DNA from: Sphingobacterium yanglingense
Lineage (GTDB): Bacteria > Bacteroidota > Bacteroidia > Sphingobacteriales > Sphingobacteriaceae
Reading direction: 5' to 3'
DNA: 64,000 nt
Assembly: GCF_004363245.1 (NCBI RefSeq)
Contig: NZ_SNYV01000017.1
Coordinates: forward strand, 1-64,000
Both the position numbers and the translations under genes were made by a program. Below, one piece after another: positions 57,408 through 64,000 of this stretch (positions are counted from its first letter, which is position 1; every line of letters begins with the position of its first letter). The notes under the pieces are model-generated. The model did not search any database. It was not told the DNA's origin and saw nothing but the letters and a program-made list of their open reading frames with translations.

Positions 57408-57435
57408 TAAGCTATCGTATTTAAAGATAAGCTAT
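57408..57435 (-). promoter_or_regulatory. Direct repeat before the fucosidase operon
   Basis: TAAGCTAT occurs at 57408-57415 and 57428-57435 (plus-strand reading), with a period of 20 bases, just upstream of the GTG start. Between them on the minus strand is TATCTTTA (57422-57429), one base from the -7 consensus. This is a plausible binding site for a sugar-responsive regulator. Confidence 0.4.
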
Positions 57436-57553
57436 TTAAACGGTTCTTTCGGATCTTGTGCCATTAGAAAATATCGATACAGATATATCATATATATAAC
57501 CTAAAACTATATCACATCAATTTTTACGATACGCATTAGCCATTATTTTCGTA

Positions 57554-57561
57554 TATTTTTG
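57554..57561 (+). promoter_or_regulatory. Promoter -7 element of the catalase gene
   Basis: TATTTTTG matches TAnnTTTG and ends 50 bases before the catalase ATG. The expected TTG is absent, so an activator such as OxyR may be needed; no clear OxyR site was found. Confidence 0.4.
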
Positions 57562-57610
57562 GAAAACAAAACAGGAGTAAAAACATTTTATATATATAAC
57601 ACAAACAGCT

Positions 57611-59101
57611 ATGGAAGAGAATAAGAAAAAAATTACTACGGCGTCAGGCAATCCGGTGCCATTTTATCAGGATTCGATGACTGCTGGCCCTAGAGGTCCA
57701 ATTTTGTTACAGGACTTCTTTCTTCATGAGAAATTAGCCCATTTCAATCGCGAACGCATTCCCGAACGTATAGTTCATGCGAAAGGCTCAGGTGCTTATG
57801 GTACATTTACCGTGACACATGATATTTCAAAATACACCAAGGCGAAATTTCTCAACCAAATTGGCAAAGAGACCCGTGTCTTTCTAAGATTCTCTACCGT
57901 GGGAGGTGAACGAGGTTCAGCAGATTCGGAAAGAGACCCGAGAGGTTTTGCATTAAAATTTTACACGGAAGATGGTAATTATGATTTAGTAGGCAACAAT
58001 ACACCAGTTTTTTTCATCAAAGATCCCCGCAAATTTCCTGATTTTATCCATACCCAAAAAAGGGATCCCTACACAAACTGTAAATCAGCAACTATGATGT
58101 GGGACTTTTGGTCACTGAATCCAGAATCACTGCATCAGGTTACTATACTCATGTCAGATAGAGGGACACCTTACGGCTTCCGTCATATGCATGGGTATGG
58201 CTCACACACATTTTCCATGATCAATGCCAACAACGAAAAAGTCTTTGTAAAATTTCATTTCCGAACACAACAGGGGATCAAGAACCTCACTGCAGATGAA
58301 GCCGATCAAATGCGGGCCAAAGATATGGACTATGCGCAACGCGACCTTTATACCTCCATTGAAAATGGAGATTTTCCAAAATGGAAACTCTATATCCAGG
58401 TCATGACCGATGAACAAACAAAAACATTCAAATGGAATCCATTCGACCTTACAAAGGTGTGGTCTCAAAAGGACTATCCTCTGATCGAAGTCGGAGTCTT
58501 AGAACTCAACGAAAATCCGGATAATTATTTTGCTCATGTAGAACAAGCGGCCTTTGCTCCGGCCCATGTCGTTGACGGTATTTCTTTTTCTCCGGACAAG
58601 ATGCTGCAAGGTCGTATCCTATCTTATCCTGATGCGCACCGTTACCGATTGGGCGCAAATTTTGAACAAATACCGGTGAATAGGTGTCCGTTCATGGTCA
58701 ATAATTATCAAAGAGATGGCTACATGCGCGTGGATGGCAACGGAGGTTCCACCCCCAACTACTTTCCAAATTCTTTTGACGAGAGCAGAGAGGCCACCGA
58801 ATATGCAGAACCTGCCCTACTCTTAGATAGTGCGATAGCAGACCATTACGATAGAAATGCAAATGATGATGATCACTACACGCAACCGGGAGATCTATAC
58901 AGATTGTTAGATAATGAACAAAAAAATCATCTTGTAGCAAACATCGTTGGTGCAATGTCGGGAATAGAAGGTCCTAAGCGTGATGAAATAGTCATGCGTC
59001 AACTGTGCCATTGGTTTAGAGCTGATATGAACCTGGGAATGGGGGTAGCAAAAGGCCTCGGTTTCTCCATGGATAAACTCGGCGAATACATGCCAAAATA
59101 A
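57611..59101 (+). CDS. Monofunctional haem catalase (small-subunit)
   Basis: Decomposes hydrogen peroxide. The 496-residue protein is a small-subunit catalase: distal histidine in [13 protein letters not shown] (His56), [15 protein letters not shown], and the proximal haem tyrosine in [21 protein letters not shown] (near residue 340). No signal peptide is present, so it is cytoplasmic. Length matches the clade of small catalases. A strong terminator follows 9 bases after the stop. Fucosidase genes are divergent, with a 215-base shared intergenic region. Confidence 0.95.
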   Translation: MEENKKKITTASGNPVPFYQDSMTAGPRGPILLQDFFLHEKLAHFNRERIPERIVHAKGSGAYGTFTVTHDISKYTKAKFLNQIGKETRVFLRFSTVGGERGSADSERDPRGFALKFYTEDGNYDLVGNNTPVFFIKDPRKFPDFIHTQKRDPYTNCKSATMMWDFWSLNPESLHQVTILMSDRGTPYGFRHMHGYGSHTFSMINANNEKVFVKFHFRTQQGIKNLTADEADQMRAKDMDYAQRDLYTSIENGDFPKWKLYIQVMTDEQTKTFKWNPFDLTKVWSQKDYPLIEVGVLELNENPDNYFAHVEQAAFAPAHVVDGISFSPDKMLQGRILSYPDAHRYRLGANFEQIPVNRCPFMVNNYQRDGYMRVDGNGGSTPNYFPNSFDESREATEYAEPALLLDSAIADHYDRNANDDDHYTQPGDLYRLLDNEQKNHLVANIVGAMSGIEGPKRDEIVMRQLCHWFRADMNLGMGVAKGLGFSMDKLGEYMPK

Positions 59102-59110
59102 GAGATGAAA

Positions 59111-59139
59111 AAAAGCTACCAATTTGGTAGCTTTTTTTT
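59111..59139 (+). terminator. Terminator of the catalase gene
   Basis: An 11-base-pair stem (AAAAGCTACCA / TGGTAGCTTTT) with a three-base loop and a T run; 9 bases after the catalase stop codon. Confidence 0.95.
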
Positions 59140-59185
59140 GTATAAGAAGTAAATAGATTCTATTTTTATAAAAAAATAAAATTTG

Positions 59186-60358
59186 ATGAAAAAAGATCAA
59201 TCCCGAATAATCAGAGAACAGGCTCCACGTTCTACAACAAGAGAACATTCCGTACCACTGTACTTAACCTCCAGTTTTATATTTAATAGTGCTGAACAGG
59301 GACGGGCGATATTTGCTGATGAAGAAGAAGGAATGATCTACTCACGTTACGCTAATCCTAATACATCAGAATTTGTAAATAGAGTATGTACATTGGAGTC
59401 TGCAGAGTCCGGTCTCGCTTTTTCCTCAGGCATGGCTGCTGTATTCGCTTCATTTGCAGCCTTCGTCGAAAATGGAGATCACATCGTAGCTAGTCGTGCT
59501 ATTTTCGGTTCCACTCATCAACTTTTAACCCAATTACTTCCCCGATGGGGAGTAAGCACCACATATGTCAATAGTCCTGAAATTTCGGAATGGGAGAAAG
59601 CCATACAAGACAACACAAAAATTGTCTTTCTAGAATCGCCGTCCAATCCTGGACTCGAATTGTATGATCTAGAAAAACTCGGTAACCTAAAGAAAAAATA
59701 CCCTAATATTATCTTTTCTATCGATAATTGTTTCGCGACCCCCCACCTCCAAAAGCCTTTACAATACGGATTTGATTTGTCAATACATTCAGCCACAAAG
59801 TATATGGATGGCCAGGGACGTGTTTTAGGAGGTGTCATTGTCGGCAATAGATCATTGATGAACAAACTTATGTTCTTTATCCGCCATACCGGTCCCGCTA
59901 TGTCCCCATTCAATGCGTGGACATTATCCAAAAGCTTAGAAACTCTTGGATTGCGAATGGATCGACATTGTTCAAATGCCTTGGCAATCGCCCAAGCTTT
60001 GGAAAGCCATCCAGAAATAATCAACATACGGTATCCCTTTCTTCCATCTCACCCCCAATATAAATTGGCAAAAAGACAAATGAAAGCAGGTGGGGGGATT
60101 ATTACATTTGAAGTAAAAGGAGAACAGGAGCGCGCCTTCAGATTTATTGATGCGCTGGAAATGATATTATACACATCCAATTTAGGTGATTCACGGACGA
60201 TTGCAACACATCCGGGGTCTACAACGCACTCCAAACTGACCGACCAAGAGAAGGCAAGTCTAGGGATCAGACCCGGCACGATAAGGCTCTCTGTAGGATT
60301 AGAGGATCAAGAAGATATCCTTGAAGATATTCTACAAGCACTAAATGCAACAAAATAA
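59186..60358 (+). CDS. Cys/Met-metabolism PLP-dependent sulfhydrylase (O-succinylhomoserine sulfhydrylase-like)
   Basis: PLP enzyme of about 390 residues in the trans-sulfuration family. Family marks: YSRYANPNTSEFVNRV, the pyridine-binding SIDNCFATPHLQKPLQYG (Asp180), and the PLP lysine in SIHSATKYMDGQGR (Lys205). This group includes O-succinyl- and O-acetylhomoserine sulfhydrylases, cystathionine gamma-synthase and beta/gamma-lyases; the exact substrate cannot be told from sequence alone, though similarity to the MetZ type is likely. The ATG at 59186 follows the catalase terminator by 46 bases; a TTG directly before is discarded. Confidence 0.85.
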   Translation: MKKDQSRIIREQAPRSTTREHSVPLYLTSSFIFNSAEQGRAIFADEEEGMIYSRYANPNTSEFVNRVCTLESAESGLAFSSGMAAVFASFAAFVENGDHIVASRAIFGSTHQLLTQLLPRWGVSTTYVNSPEISEWEKAIQDNTKIVFLESPSNPGLELYDLEKLGNLKKKYPNIIFSIDNCFATPHLQKPLQYGFDLSIHSATKYMDGQGRVLGGVIVGNRSLMNKLMFFIRHTGPAMSPFNAWTLSKSLETLGLRMDRHCSNALAIAQALESHPEIINIRYPFLPSHPQYKLAKRQMKAGGGIITFEVKGEQERAFRFIDALEMILYTSNLGDSRTIATHPGSTTHSKLTDQEKASLGIRPGTIRLSVGLEDQEDILEDILQALNATK

Positions 60359-60370
60359 TGAAACGAAAAA

Positions 60371-60409
60371 AAGGGGCACCATCTTATAAATAGTGCCCCT
60401 TCTCCTGTA
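60371..60409. terminator. Bidirectional terminator between converging genes
   Basis: AAGGGGCAC (60371-60379) and GTGCCCCTT (60393-60401) pair in a nine-base-pair stem. On the minus strand a T run of eight follows (complement of the A run at 60364-60372), ending the lipocalin-like gene; on the plus strand the U tract is short. Confidence 0.8.
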
Positions 60410-60420
60410 TCTCAATTATC

Positions 60421-60996
60421 TTAGTCAGCTTGTTTTGAGAAGTTAAAAACAAGATGTCCTCTTGCTCCATTATCCAATGGAATAGGCATTTTCAGCACTA
60501 ACGACTGTTGATCCGCGAAAGATAGTCCTAATGCATAGCCATTCTTCACATTAGCAGCTTTATCTCCTGCATATAATTTTTTAAACTGGAATTCTGGTTC
60601 TCCTCCCATTTTTCCTGGATCGTAGATAGACCAAACAATCGTACGCACTGCACCATTAGCACATAGCTTGCCCGATGCGTTAAACGTGATACTACCCGTC
60701 TGATTTCTCATTGCTCCAGCTGGCAAATGCCATACACTGCCAATAAAACACTCGACAGGAGCCTCATCAAAAATATTTTTGATCGTATATGCATCAGGGA
60801 TGTCTTGACGAGTCACCGAATTTAAAACCCATGTCCCTTTGACACCCGAACGCCATTGCGAAGCGGATGGACCTGTTACAGAAGTAGATGAAGAACCATT
60901 ATTGGCACCAGATGCTCCTTTTTTTTGAGCTCCACATGATGTTACCAACATAATCACTGTAAAAAGTGAAAGGAGGGAAAGAATACGTTTACGCAT
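60421..60996 (-). CDS. Lipocalin-like exported lipoprotein
   Basis: A 191-residue lipoprotein with signal ending LVTSC (Cys21), a Gly/Ser-rich linker, then a beta-rich domain with the lipocalin-like opening GVKGTWVLNSVTRQDI and NQTGSITFNASGKLC. Ends KMPIPLDNGARGHLVFNFSKQ. A lipocalin-like (DUF4136/lipocalin_4-type) lipid-binding role is plausible, but the family is not certain. Its promoter is part of the palindromic element at 61026-61041, shared with the divergent gene. Confidence 0.75.
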   Translation of the reverse strand: MRKRILSLLSLFTVIMLVTSCGAQKKGASGANNGSSSTSVTGPSASQWRSGVKGTWVLNSVTRQDIPDAYTIKNIFDEAPVECFIGSVWHLPAGAMRNQTGSITFNASGKLCANGAVRTIVWSIYDPGKMGGEPEFQFKKLYAGDKAANVKNGYALGLSFADQQSLVLKMPIPLDNGARGHLVFNFSKQAD

Positions 60997-61025
60997 AATA
61001 TAATTACTTTAAATAATCTATGATG

Positions 61026-61041
61026 TATCTTTGCAAAGATA
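61026..61041. promoter_or_regulatory. Back-to-back palindromic bidirectional promoter
   Basis: TATCTTTGCAAAGATA is a perfect 16-base palindrome made of two abutting -7 elements, TATCTTTG on the plus strand (61026-61033) and TATCTTTG on the minus strand (61034-61041). Starts at about 61040 (plus) and 61027 (minus) would give leaders near 27 and 31 bases for the genes at 61067 and 60996. The two promoters cannot be occupied at once, so expression may be mutually exclusive. Neither side has a clear TTG at 19-21 bases. Confidence 0.55.
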
Positions 61042-61066
61042 TAAAACATTGATATCTTAATTAGCG

Positions 61067-61378
61067 ATGGCATCCAAAAATCATACCATAAGTAAAATTA
61101 TAGCTAAAACTTTAATACGTGTACTCGTTATTATCCTAGCTTTTTCAGTTTACCTATATTTTGCAAAAGGAGACCAATTATCGACCACCTTACATTTTGA
61201 GAATCTCTGGTCTTTAGTCTTTCCTTTTCTCCTTTTCATAATCGTCTTTGTCTTAATGTTCCTGACCTTAAAACACAAATTCGCACATAGCGATATCAAT
61301 TGGTTATTTTCGCTCTCCTGCCTATTCTTCGTTATATACCTTATTTTGTTATATTCAAGAATTTATCCCCTGATATAA
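61067..61378 (+). CDS. Small three-helix membrane protein of unknown function
   Basis: A 103-residue protein with three predicted membrane helices (about 17-35, 49-68, 80-100) and a basic N-terminus. I do not recognise the family; no catalytic motif is seen. It lies 45 bases upstream of the flippase-like gene at 61424 and is probably co-transcribed. Its promoter is the palindromic element at 61026-61041. Confidence 0.7.
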   Translation: MASKNHTISKIIAKTLIRVLVIILAFSVYLYFAKGDQLSTTLHFENLWSLVFPFLLFIIVFVLMFLTLKHKFAHSDINWLFSLSCLFFVIYLILLYSRIYPLI

Positions 61379-61423
61379 TGAATAGGATATGTACTTTTGT
61401 AAGCTACAAAAAGTAAAATCAGT

Positions 61424-62356
61424 ATGAGCAACAAGACAACACTAAATGTTGTAAAGAATATATTCAAAGTTATCGTAACAGTTGGTGCGCTATACTGGGT
61501 AGCACAAAAAATCGACTTTGATGATTTAAAAAATGCACTTATTGACTGCAATTGGGGCTTCTTATTCCTAGCTTTATGCAGTTACACCCTATCCATACTG
61601 ATTGCCTCTTCGAGATTAAACTCTTTTTTCAAAGCCATTAATTTAAGGCTTAGCGAACGCTACAATCTAAGACTCTACCAATTAGGATTGCTTTATAATT
61701 TTTTCCTCCCCGGAGGTATTGGAGGGGATGGATATAAAATATACTTTTTAAAGAAAAACCATGACATATCAGGACGAAAAGTACTGAGCGCCGTTTTCTT
61801 TGACCGCCTTAGCGGACTCTGGGCACTTGCCATTATTATATGCGCCTTGGTCATTTTCATGCCGAGACTAGCCATCCCTAATATTCTCCCGATCTCAGTA
61901 GCTGTTATTGGAACAGCCACCTATTACTTTTTCTTACATCTTCTGTTTCGTGGGTTTTCTAAAAAATTCATCAGTACCCATATTAAAGCACTAGCAGTGC
62001 AAGGGTTTCAGGTCATTACCGCGATATTGATTTTGTATTCCCTCAATTTTGACGAGAAATTTTCGCCCTATCTCCTCATCTTTTTAGTTTCTTCTTTAGT
62101 AGCGATTGTTCCCTCAATCGGAGGTGGCGTAGGATTACGTGAACTGGTCATGATATATGGAGCTAATTATTTTCAAATTGATGAACACACAGCTGTTTTG
62201 GTCAGCTTGTTTTTTTATATCATATCACTTCTAGTTGCTTGTTCGGGCATTTATTATATCTTTAGGCCTCAGCGTCTAGGTGCAGACCGATTGCCGTCAG
62301 CAGCCGAAGTAGAAAAAGAAATCGATAAAGAGACACTAGAAGAAAACAATATATAA
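61424..62356 (+). CDS. Lysylphosphatidylglycerol synthase-like transmembrane (UPF0104) protein
   Basis: A 310-residue integral membrane protein of the LPG_synthase_TM/UPF0104 type with about eight predicted helices. Typical segments are LYNFFLPGGIGGDGYKIYFLKK and VAIVPSIGGGVGLRELVMIYGA, with a charged tail. Members of this family include flippase domains of MprF and polyprenol-glycolipid flippase-like proteins. It lacks the lysyl-transferase domain of MprF. Its stop overlaps the next ATG by one base (TAATG), so it is co-translated with the SDR gene. Confidence 0.88.
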   Translation: MSNKTTLNVVKNIFKVIVTVGALYWVAQKIDFDDLKNALIDCNWGFLFLALCSYTLSILIASSRLNSFFKAINLRLSERYNLRLYQLGLLYNFFLPGGIGGDGYKIYFLKKNHDISGRKVLSAVFFDRLSGLWALAIIICALVIFMPRLAIPNILPISVAVIGTATYYFFLHLLFRGFSKKFISTHIKALAVQGFQVITAILILYSLNFDEKFSPYLLIFLVSSLVAIVPSIGGGVGLRELVMIYGANYFQIDEHTAVLVSLFFYIISLLVACSGIYYIFRPQRLGADRLPSAAEVEKEIDKETLEENNI

Positions 62357-63066
62357 TGGCAAATATTATTATTACAGGGGCAAGCAGCGGTATCGGATTT
62401 GAAGCTGTACTAGACCTCACAGCAAACAAAGACAACAATGTAATTGCTTTAGCTCGGTCGGCAGACAAACTACGCAAGCTACATGAGATTGCTTCTTCTT
62501 TGAATCATGATGGAGGAACACTCTATCCTGCCCAATTTGACATTGTATATGACAATTACACAGAATCTTTAATACCATTTATCAGTTCAAAGTTTGATAA
62601 GGTAGATATACTCATAAATAATGCTGGAGCACTAATAAACAAGCCATTCCTAGAGACATCGACTGATGATTTCGCGCAGATGTTACAAAGTAACTTACTC
62701 GGGCATGTCAACATGATTAAACACATCGTGCCACTAATGACCGAGGGAGGCCACATTGTCAATATAAGTAGCATGGGTGGAGTGCAGGGTGCATCTAAAT
62801 TTCCCGGATTGAGCGCTTACTCGAGCAGCAAAGCAGCACTCGCTGTATTGACCGAATGTCTCGCTGAGGAGTTTAAAGACAAAAAAATAAATGTCAACTG
62901 CTTAGCATTGGGATCCGCTCAGACAGAAATGTTTGAAACCGCATTTCCAGGCATGCAGGCTGGAACCTTAGCTTTTGAAATGGGGCGTTATATTGCAGAT
63001 TTTGCGCAAAATGGAGCCAAATATTACAACGGAAAAATACTTCCGGTAGCCAACACTACACCATAA
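62356..63066 (+). CDS. Short-chain dehydrogenase/reductase
   Basis: A classical SDR of 236 residues. NAD(P)-binding GASSGIGFEA at the N-terminus, NNAGALINKPF in the middle, and catalytic YSSSKAAL with Tyr155 and Lys159 (approximate numbers). It is the last gene of the 61067-63066 unit. Possibly the reductase partner of a lipid-modifying pathway with the flippase-like protein, but the substrate is unknown. Confidence 0.9.
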   Translation: MANIIITGASSGIGFEAVLDLTANKDNNVIALARSADKLRKLHEIASSLNHDGGTLYPAQFDIVYDNYTESLIPFISSKFDKVDILINNAGALINKPFLETSTDDFAQMLQSNLLGHVNMIKHIVPLMTEGGHIVNISSMGGVQGASKFPGLSAYSSSKAALAVLTECLAEEFKDKKINVNCLALGSAQTEMFETAFPGMQAGTLAFEMGRYIADFAQNGAKYYNGKILPVANTTP

Positions 63067-63098
63067 AAATAAAAGAGCGTCATGCTCTTTTATTTTTT
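63066..63098. terminator. Bidirectional terminator after the SDR gene
   Basis: AAAATAAAAGAGC / GCTCTTTTATTTT (63066-63078 and 63084-63096) form a perfect 13-base-pair stem with a five-base loop and a following T tract. It lies at the converging ends of the SDR gene and the alpha/beta hydrolase gene. Confidence 0.9.
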
Positions 63099-64000
63099 AC
63101 AGTCCTTTTATCCAATCGCCGATATCCTTCAACACCTGAGGACTCATCGTTTCTTCTATTTGTGAATACTCTGCCACCTGTCCTGTCTTGGCCCGCTGGA
63201 ACAAGTGGTTCACCCCCTCATACTCCTTTAGAACACTATTTTTGTTTTTTGGCAAAAGAGCCACCAAACTCTTCAGATTTGGGGTAGCAGGCACTTGAAC
63301 ATCCAACGAGCCAAACGCTGCAAAAACCGGAATTGTAATCTTAGACAAATACGCTTCTGGCTCTATACGAATGAAATAACGATAAGCGGGTGTCAACATA
63401 GTCATTAGCTCACCCCTCAATTCTGTATTTCCCTTATCCTCAACAGAAACACCTACATTATTCAATAGGGCTCTATAAGCTTCAGCTGTAGTTGCATTAC
63501 TCTTTATTACAGCAAAGTTCTTGATGTTAATCTGTTTCGCTATCTCCAGATTAAGGTCATTCATTCCCCCCGCTTTGCCTATTGCGTATAACTGTTCCAC
63601 CATAAGCTTATCGATAGCGATGGCTGGTCCCGCCAATGAAACAATATAGGATAAATGAGGCAATTTCTGTCCCGCTAACAATTCGGCAATTAATCCACCT
63701 TCACTATGACCAATTATTCCTATTTTTTTGGCATCCACCTGTTTTTGCTTCTTCAAAAACGCAATAGCCGCGATAGCATCTTTACTAAAATTCTCTATTG
63801 TACTTGCTTCAAATCTCCCCCCACTCTCACCAGTACCCCGGTCATCATATCGTAATACAACGATCCCCTGCTTTGTTAAGTAATCTGCCAATACTTTGAA
63901 AATCTGATGTCCAAATAGTTCTTCGTTCCTATTTTGTGCTCCAGACCCTGTCAATAATACAACAGCAGGATAACGTCCCGCCTTTCTAGGGTAAGTCATC
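63097..64000 (-). CDS. Alpha/beta hydrolase, 5' end beyond the window
   Basis: Serine hydrolase with the nucleophile elbow GHSEGG, the oxyanion loop LLTGSGAQNRNEELFG, the RYDDRGTGES strand, and the later Asp (FGSLDVQVPATPN) and His (EGVNHLF) of the triad. The readable part starts MTYPRKAGRYPAVV at 63999, but members of this group carry a further N-terminal domain of about 100-150 residues ending with a segment like this, and the reading frame stays open to the edge, so the start is most likely outside the window. The substrate is unknown; it looks like an acyl-ester or peptidase-like hydrolase. Confidence 0.9.
   Translation of the reverse strand, partial: MTYPRKAGRYPAVVLLTGSGAQNRNEELFGHQIFKVLADYLTKQGIVVLRYDDRGTGESGGRFEASTIENFSKDAIAAIAFLKKQKQVDAKKIGIIGHSEGGLIAELLAGQKLPHLSYIVSLAGPAIAIDKLMVEQLYAIGKAGGMNDLNLEIAKQINIKNFAVIKSNATTAEAYRALLNNVGVSVEDKGNTELRGELMTMLTPAYRYFIRIEPEAYLSKITIPVFAAFGSLDVQVPATPNLKSLVALLPKNKNSVLKEYEGVNHLFQRAKTGQVAEYSQIEETMSPQVLKDIGDWIKGL

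Noticed and set aside
57396-57610. OxyR binding site in the catalase promoter
   Set aside because: The region is too AT-rich to single out an ATAG-N7-CTAT-type site; none matched convincingly.
59140-59186. SAM riboswitch before the sulfhydrylase gene
   Set aside because: Only 46 bases separate the catalase terminator from the start codon, too short for any known SAM riboswitch.

Overview
The window looks like chromosomal DNA from a Bacteroidota of the family Sphingobacteriaceae, most likely Sphingobacterium or a close relative. Evidence: a serine palmitoyltransferase that closely matches the Sphingobacterium enzyme as I remember it, a SusC/SusD locus with its own ECF sigma/anti-sigma pair, many lipoproteins with short lipobox signals, AT-rich DNA, weak Shine-Dalgarno sequences, and repeated matches to the Bacteroidota promoter -7 element TAnnTTTG. 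I saw no insertion sequence, prophage, CRISPR array, tRNA or rRNA gene. Genus is inference; no database was searched.

Layout. 1-500: no gene; two TTG-N19/20-TAnnTTTG promoters point out of the left edge. 501-12237 (minus): two tripartite RND efflux operons separated by a terminator; in the upstream one the pump and the outer-membrane channel are a single 1516-residue ORF with an internal lipoprotein signal. 12352-17310 (minus): a small membrane protein, then a tight five-gene operon led by serine palmitoyltransferase that reads as a sphingolipid pathway (GNAT-like acyltransferase, SDR, CDP-alcohol phosphotransferase, GtrA). 17639-28768: housekeeping and stress genes: smpB, an AraC regulator with an aldehyde dehydrogenase/DUF779 pair, a thioesterase, pcm with a membrane-bound MutS-like ATPase, a class D beta-lactamase with a DUF4886 lipase-like protein, priA, DUF423. 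29124-33887 (plus): an 872-residue anchored protein, an NrnA-type DHH phosphoesterase and a two-domain FKBP lipoprotein. 33950-34680: a 156-bp tandem repeat array. 34668-43865 (minus): sigma, FecR, SusC, SusD, DUF4843 and PKD-like lipoprotein, a nutrient-uptake locus. 44191-51528: TatD, asparaginase, a monohaem cytochrome lipoprotein, an SH3-like lipoprotein, a MORN-like repeat protein, a TPM-domain protein. 51594-57395 (minus): a fimbrillin-like lipoprotein and an operon of two alpha-L-fucosidases (GH29, GH95). 57611-64000: catalase, a Cys/Met-metabolism PLP enzyme, a lipocalin-like lipoprotein, a flippase-like/SDR group and a truncated alpha/beta hydrolase.

How the parts fit. The left third concerns the envelope: export pumps, sphingolipid synthesis, and a periplasmic beta-lactamase. 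The middle and right are nutrient scavenging (SusCD locus, fucosidases) and stress handling (isoaspartyl repair, catalase, aldehyde oxidation). The observations most worth following are the RND-OMF fusion with an internal lipobox, the compact sphingolipid operon, the tandem repeat array with a compensatory base-pair change next to the SusCD locus, the AraC direct-repeat operator in front of the aldehyde dehydrogenase, and a back-to-back palindromic promoter near 61 kb.
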